From positions 1 through 7,915 of the forward strand of contig JBILFK010000069.1 in assembly GCA_044351685.1 (NCBI GenBank): a DNA stretch of 7,915 nucleotides. The letters run 5' to 3'. This document shows positions 5,442 through 7,915 of this stretch, piece after piece. This DNA is from JALHRI01 sp044351685 (GTDB taxonomy: Bacteria > Pseudomonadota > Alphaproteobacteria > Rickettsiales > UBA3002). The first letter of the stretch is position 1. Every line of letters begins with the position of its first letter. Both the position numbers and the translations under genes were made by a program. The notes under the pieces are model-generated. The model made no database searches. It was not told the DNA's origin and was given only the letters and a program-made list of their open reading frames with translations.

Positions 5442-5941
5442 CCCCTCGGCATAATGAAATGCTGCGCGAGCGATTCGGCCACTTCGGGCGAAACGAATTT
5501 GGAAACATCGCCGCCCAAGCGCGCAATCTGCTTCACGAAGCGCGACGAAATAAAATGCGTCGCGTCTGATGCAGTGAGGAATACTGTTTCCAGTTCCGGC
5601 GCAATTTTGTTATTCACGCTGGCCATCTGAAATTCATATTCAAAATCGGAAACTGCGCGCAACCCACGAATCAGCAGGGTGGCTTTTTGCTCGCGCGCGA
5701 AATTGGCAAGCAACCCGCCAAAATGCTGCACGCTTACACGGGCAGCATCAGCGCCGAGGGCTTTTTTCACATCGCGCTCGACAAGTTCGGCACGAAATTC
5801 GACATCAAAAATAGGTTCCTTACCCGAATCGAGCGCCACGCCAATCACCAGCCTATCGACCACGCGCAGTGCACGGCGTATGATGTCGATGTGCCCAAGG
5901 GTGATAGGGTCAAACGTGCCGGGATAAATACCAATATTCAT
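5438..5941 (-). CDS. coaD: Phosphopantetheine adenylyltransferase
   Basis: CoaD adenylates 4'-phosphopantetheine with ATP to form dephospho-CoA, the penultimate step of coenzyme A synthesis in the cytoplasm. The 167-residue protein starts MNIGIYPGTFDPITLGHIDI, with the nucleotidyltransferase T-x-G-H motif (His17). Lys41 follows in DSGKEPIF. LLIRGLRAVSDFEYEFQMA supplies Arg92 and Arg95, and FISSRFVKQIA is the second nucleotide-binding motif. E. coli CoaD has 159 residues, so the length is normal. ATG 5941 is supported by homology, and an AAGG lies about 10 nt upstream. The hypothetical gene ends 15 bp upstream, suggesting one transcript with gyrA. Residues 123-162 are repeated in the fragment at 4453-4592. 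The last five residues, IMPRG, appear to come from inserted DNA. The TAA stop lies in a TTAA palindrome shared with the pilin gene. Confidence 0.97.
   Translation of the reverse strand: MNIGIYPGTFDPITLGHIDIIRRALRVVDRLVIGVALDSGKEPIFDVEFRAELVERDVKKALGADAARVSVQHFGGLLANFAREQKATLLIRGLRAVSDFEYEFQMASVNNKIAPELETVFLTASDATHFISSRFVKQIARLGGDVSKFVSPEVAESLAQHFIMPRG
5456..5577. repeat. 122-bp direct repeat, copy B (inside intact coaD)
   Basis: This is the partner of 4471-4592 and covers codons 123-162 of coaD plus 2 nt. It forms the working 3' end of the gene and the right flank of the pilin cassette. Confidence 0.95.
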
Positions 5942-5956
5942 ATGTACCGTGCCTTG

Positions 5957-6460
5957 TTAACGCGTTATCACAGGAGCGGATGCGGCAGATTGTCCAGTAA
6001 AAACATTGATATCGTCAATCAATTGGTTCTTTTGATCTTCAAGCTTATGCAGCAACACACCAGCGCGCTGCGCGCTATCGTTATCCAATCCAGCTTCTGG
6101 CGTTTTCACGAAGTCGCGTAATTGCTTGAATTCACCATGGCGATATTCATATTTATCGATGGCAGATTGTAACTCTGCCTTGAGAGGCTCGATGTCTGCA
6201 CTGGGATCCATATCGTGCATCTGCAAGGGCATCGACATGTTCTGCACCATGTTGAGGAAATAATCTTTGAACCATTCCCAACGATTGCGCTGGCCGAGTT
6301 CAGGCTTTTGCGGGTTAGGCTCTGTGCCCCACTTGATGCTCGGCACATCCAGTATGCCACGCAACTGCTCGACAGTGGCGCTTACATCCTCAATGCGGCG
6401 TTCAATAGCAGCAGGCGTTCCCGGTTCAGGCGCATCGCCACCGATTTTAACACCAGCCAT
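5957..6460 (-). CDS. Hypothetical soluble protein, 167 aa
   Basis: I do not recognise a family. The protein has no signal peptide or membrane segment. It begins with a Gly/Pro-rich stretch (1-17), followed by a predicted helix with heptad-like spacing (about 18-38) and a Trp- and Asn-rich middle (KWGTEPNPQ, then RNRWEWFKDYFLNMVQNMSM, about 43-77). Two charged helices follow (about 90-120 and 128-155) and then a short Ala/Ser tail. The composition suggests a helical, possibly coiled-coil protein. It starts 5 nt after the gyrA stop, with a GAGG about 10 nt upstream of ATG 6460, and ends 15 bp before coaD. It is therefore almost certainly translated from the same transcript. Its position between gyrA and coaD gives no functional hint. 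Coding status is well supported by the tight packing and full-length frame. Confidence 0.75.
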   Translation of the reverse strand: MAGVKIGGDAPEPGTPAAIERRIEDVSATVEQLRGILDVPSIKWGTEPNPQKPELGQRNRWEWFKDYFLNMVQNMSMPLQMHDMDPSADIEPLKAELQSAIDKYEYRHGEFKQLRDFVKTPEAGLDNDSAQRAGVLLHKLEDQKNQLIDDINVFTGQSAASAPVITR

Positions 6461-6465
6461 CCGGC

Positions 6466-7915
6466 TTATGCCTCGGTCGATTCAGTAGCGTCGCCTTCTT
6501 CACCAACAGTGTCGCCACCCTCTTCTTCGGGTACGCGCACGGCAGAAATCACTACTTCGCCATCTTGCGTACGGAAGGTTATCACCCCCTGCGAGGTACG
6601 ACCGCAAAGGCGAATATCGCGCACAGGGGTGCGAATTAATGTGCCTTTATCGGTCATCAGCATGATCTGATCGGTATCGAGCACAGGGAAGCTGGCCACG
6701 ATAAGGCCCGTTTTTTTGCTGATGCCCATGGCGGTTACACCCGAGCCACCACGATCCGTCACGCGGTATTCGTAGGCGCTGGTGCGCTTGCCATAACCGT
6801 TTTTGGTAACGGTGAGAATAAATTCTTCTGCGCCCTCGAACTCAGCAATCTGTGCATCATTCAGCGTAATGTTGCTGCTGGTTTCAATTTCTGGTGCATC
6901 GCCCTCATCGGTTTCACCCGAAGCGCGGCGCTTGGCTGCTGCGTATTTCAGGTAAGCATCACGCTCATCGGCGCTGGCACGAATACCGTGCAGTACGGTC
7001 ATGGAAACCACTTCATCGCCTTTGGCGAGCTTGATACCGCGCACGCCATCCGAAGTGCGAGATTTAAACACGCGCACCGCCGTAACGGGGAAGCGTACCG
7101 CCTTACCATCGCGCGAGGAAAGCATCACATGGTCTTCTTCGCTGCATGAGCGCACACCAATGAGTTTATCGGTATCATCGAGCTTAATCGCGATTTTACC
7201 GCCCTTGTTGATATTCTTGAAATCCGACAGATCGTTGCGGCGCACGTTCCCCGCAGCGGTCGCGAAGAAGATATGCAGTTTATCCCACTCTGCTTCATCT
7301 TCGGGCATCGGCATGAAGGTTTCGATCGTTTCGCCCTGAGCGAGTGGGAAAATATTCACCAACGCCTTGCCGCGCGCCTGCGCACCCGAAAGCGGCAACT
7401 GATATACTTTCAAACGGAACACTTTACCGCCCGACGAGAAGAACAATACCGGTGTGTGGGTGTTGGCCACGAACAATTCGGTGGTAATATCTTCTTCGCG
7501 CAGATCAATGCCACTGCGGCCTTTGCCGCCACGACGCTGGGCGCGGTAGGTGGCAAGCGGCACGCGTTTGATGTAACCACCCGCCGTTACCATCACCACC
7601 ATTTCTTCGCGCTGAATCAGCGATTCCATATCCACTTCGAATTCAGAATCCTCGATTTGCGTGCGGCGCGGCACGGCGAATTCTTCTTTCACTTTCACCA
7701 ACTCGTCGCGCATCAGGCCATAAAGTTTTTCGCGGCTGGCAAGAATGCTCAGGAATTCGGTGATTTCAACAGCGAGCTCTTTCAGTTCGCCATCAATCTT
7801 TTCCTGTTCCAGACCGGTTAAGCGTTGCAAGCGCAACTCCAGAATGGCTTTTGCCTGCGCCTCGGTGAATTTGATTTTATCGGCCTCGAGCACGTTGCCG
7901 GAATCTTCTACCAGT
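6466..7915 (-). CDS. gyrA: DNA gyrase subunit A, C-terminal part (5' end outside window)
   Basis: Gyrase introduces negative supercoils using ATP, and GyrA carries the DNA-cleaving and DNA-wrapping parts. The window holds the last 482 or so residues. They begin in the coiled-coil and breakage-reunion region (FTEAQAKAILELRLQRLTGLE, typical of all GyrA/ParC proteins). The C-terminal beta-pinwheel follows. The GyrA box QRRGGKG at 7519-7539 identifies gyrase rather than topoisomerase IV. Repeated blade motifs such as GYIKRVPL, GKVFRLKVYQLP, GNVRRNDLSDF, GKAVRFPVTAVR, GYGKRTSAYEYR and GTLIRTPVRDIR follow. A charged insertion at about 6834-6955 (KRRASGETDEGDAPEIE and so on) splits two blades, which I associate with alphaproteobacterial GyrA. 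An acidic tail (EEEGGDTVGEEGDATESTEA) ends the protein. The frame stays open to the right edge at 7914. The catalytic tyrosine lies outside the window. Confidence 0.96.
   Translation of the reverse strand, partial: LVEDSGNVLEADKIKFTEAQAKAILELRLQRLTGLEQEKIDGELKELAVEITEFLSILASREKLYGLMRDELVKVKEEFAVPRRTQIEDSEFEVDMESLIQREEMVVMVTAGGYIKRVPLATYRAQRRGGKGRSGIDLREEDITTELFVANTHTPVLFFSSGGKVFRLKVYQLPLSGAQARGKALVNIFPLAQGETIETFMPMPEDEAEWDKLHIFFATAAGNVRRNDLSDFKNINKGGKIAIKLDDTDKLIGVRSCSEEDHVMLSSRDGKAVRFPVTAVRVFKSRTSDGVRGIKLAKGDEVVSMTVLHGIRASADERDAYLKYAAAKRRASGETDEGDAPEIETSSNITLNDAQIAEFEGAEEFILTVTKNGYGKRTSAYEYRVTDRGGSGVTAMGISKKTGLIVASFPVLDTDQIMLMTDKGTLIRTPVRDIRLCGRTSQGVITFRTQDGEVVISAVRVPEEEGGDTVGEEGDATESTEA

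Larger units (their letters stand above)
4593..5577. mobile_element. Putative 985-bp inserted cassette carrying a pilin gene and a replacement coaD 3' end
   Basis: The unit between the ends of the two 122-bp repeats holds only the pilin gene, its leader and a second coaD 3' end. It splits an otherwise co-directional gene row (coaD, cyclophilin, queA, tgt) with a gene of opposite strand. The layout copies that of islands integrated in a gene's 3' end: the host gene is restored by the element's copy and the old end is displaced to the far side. No integrase, transposase or terminal inverted repeat is visible. Recombination with transformed DNA is therefore as likely as site-specific integration. 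Confidence 0.55.

Noticed and set aside
6215..6670. 151-residue plus-strand open frame across the gyrA end
   Set aside because: It crosses two minus-strand genes and shows no domain or ribosome binding site.
7273..7821. 182-residue plus-strand open frame
   Set aside because: It is a shadow of gyrA, with runs of His and Phe typical of reversed acidic and Lys codons.
1..7915. CRISPR array, transposase, integrase or phage genes
   Set aside because: No spaced repeat series and no protein of these families could be found on either strand. The only long repeat is the two-copy coaD end.

Overview
The window looks like a chromosomal segment of an alphaproteobacterium of moderate GC. The clue is the minus-strand order gyrA - small hypothetical gene - coaD - cyclophilin - queA - tgt. 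From memory, coaD-ppi-queA-tgt, sometimes close to gyrA, is a common alphaproteobacterial arrangement. The GyrA C-terminal domain also carries an acidic linker insertion and an acidic tail of the kind I associate with that class. Genus and species cannot be read from the sequence.

Layout, left to right. At 2-238 (+) is the 3' end of a probable glutathione peroxidase gene. It overlaps tail to tail with an unrecognised 374-residue membrane protein gene (207-1331, -). A tRNA-Lys(UUU) gene with an encoded CCA lies at 1423-1498 (-). Next come tgt (1569-2690, -) and queA (2687-3799, -), which share an ATGA stop/start and encode two steps of queuosine tRNA modification. An exported cyclophilin follows at 3839-4393 (-). 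At 4453-4592 (-) lies a displaced fragment of the coaD 3' end, then a prepilin-type gene pointing the other way (4680-5441, +). Intact coaD (5438-5941, -), a 167-residue hypothetical protein (5957-6460, -) and the 3' part of gyrA (6466-7915, -, running off the window) complete it. No stretch longer than 100 bases lacks a feature.

The main point of interest is at 4453-5577. A foreign-looking prepilin gene sits between coaD and the cyclophilin gene. It is flanked by a 122-bp direct repeat (4471-4592 and 5456-5577, 119/122 identical) that encodes the last part of CoaD. The arrangement resembles an integrated island: the incoming DNA restored the coaD 3' end and pushed the old 3' end away, next to the cyclophilin gene. 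The repeat period is 985 bp and no integrase is visible. All three differences in the repeat are synonymous, while the last five codons of the two coaD ends differ. This suggests that the new end came from another working coaD allele rather than from simple duplication.

Two further oddities concern the queuosine genes. Tgt lacks the three zinc-binding cysteines normally found near its C-terminus. QueA carries an in-frame, serine-rich insertion of about 32 residues whose DNA contains a hairpin, in the manner of palindromic elements inserted into genes of Rickettsiales.
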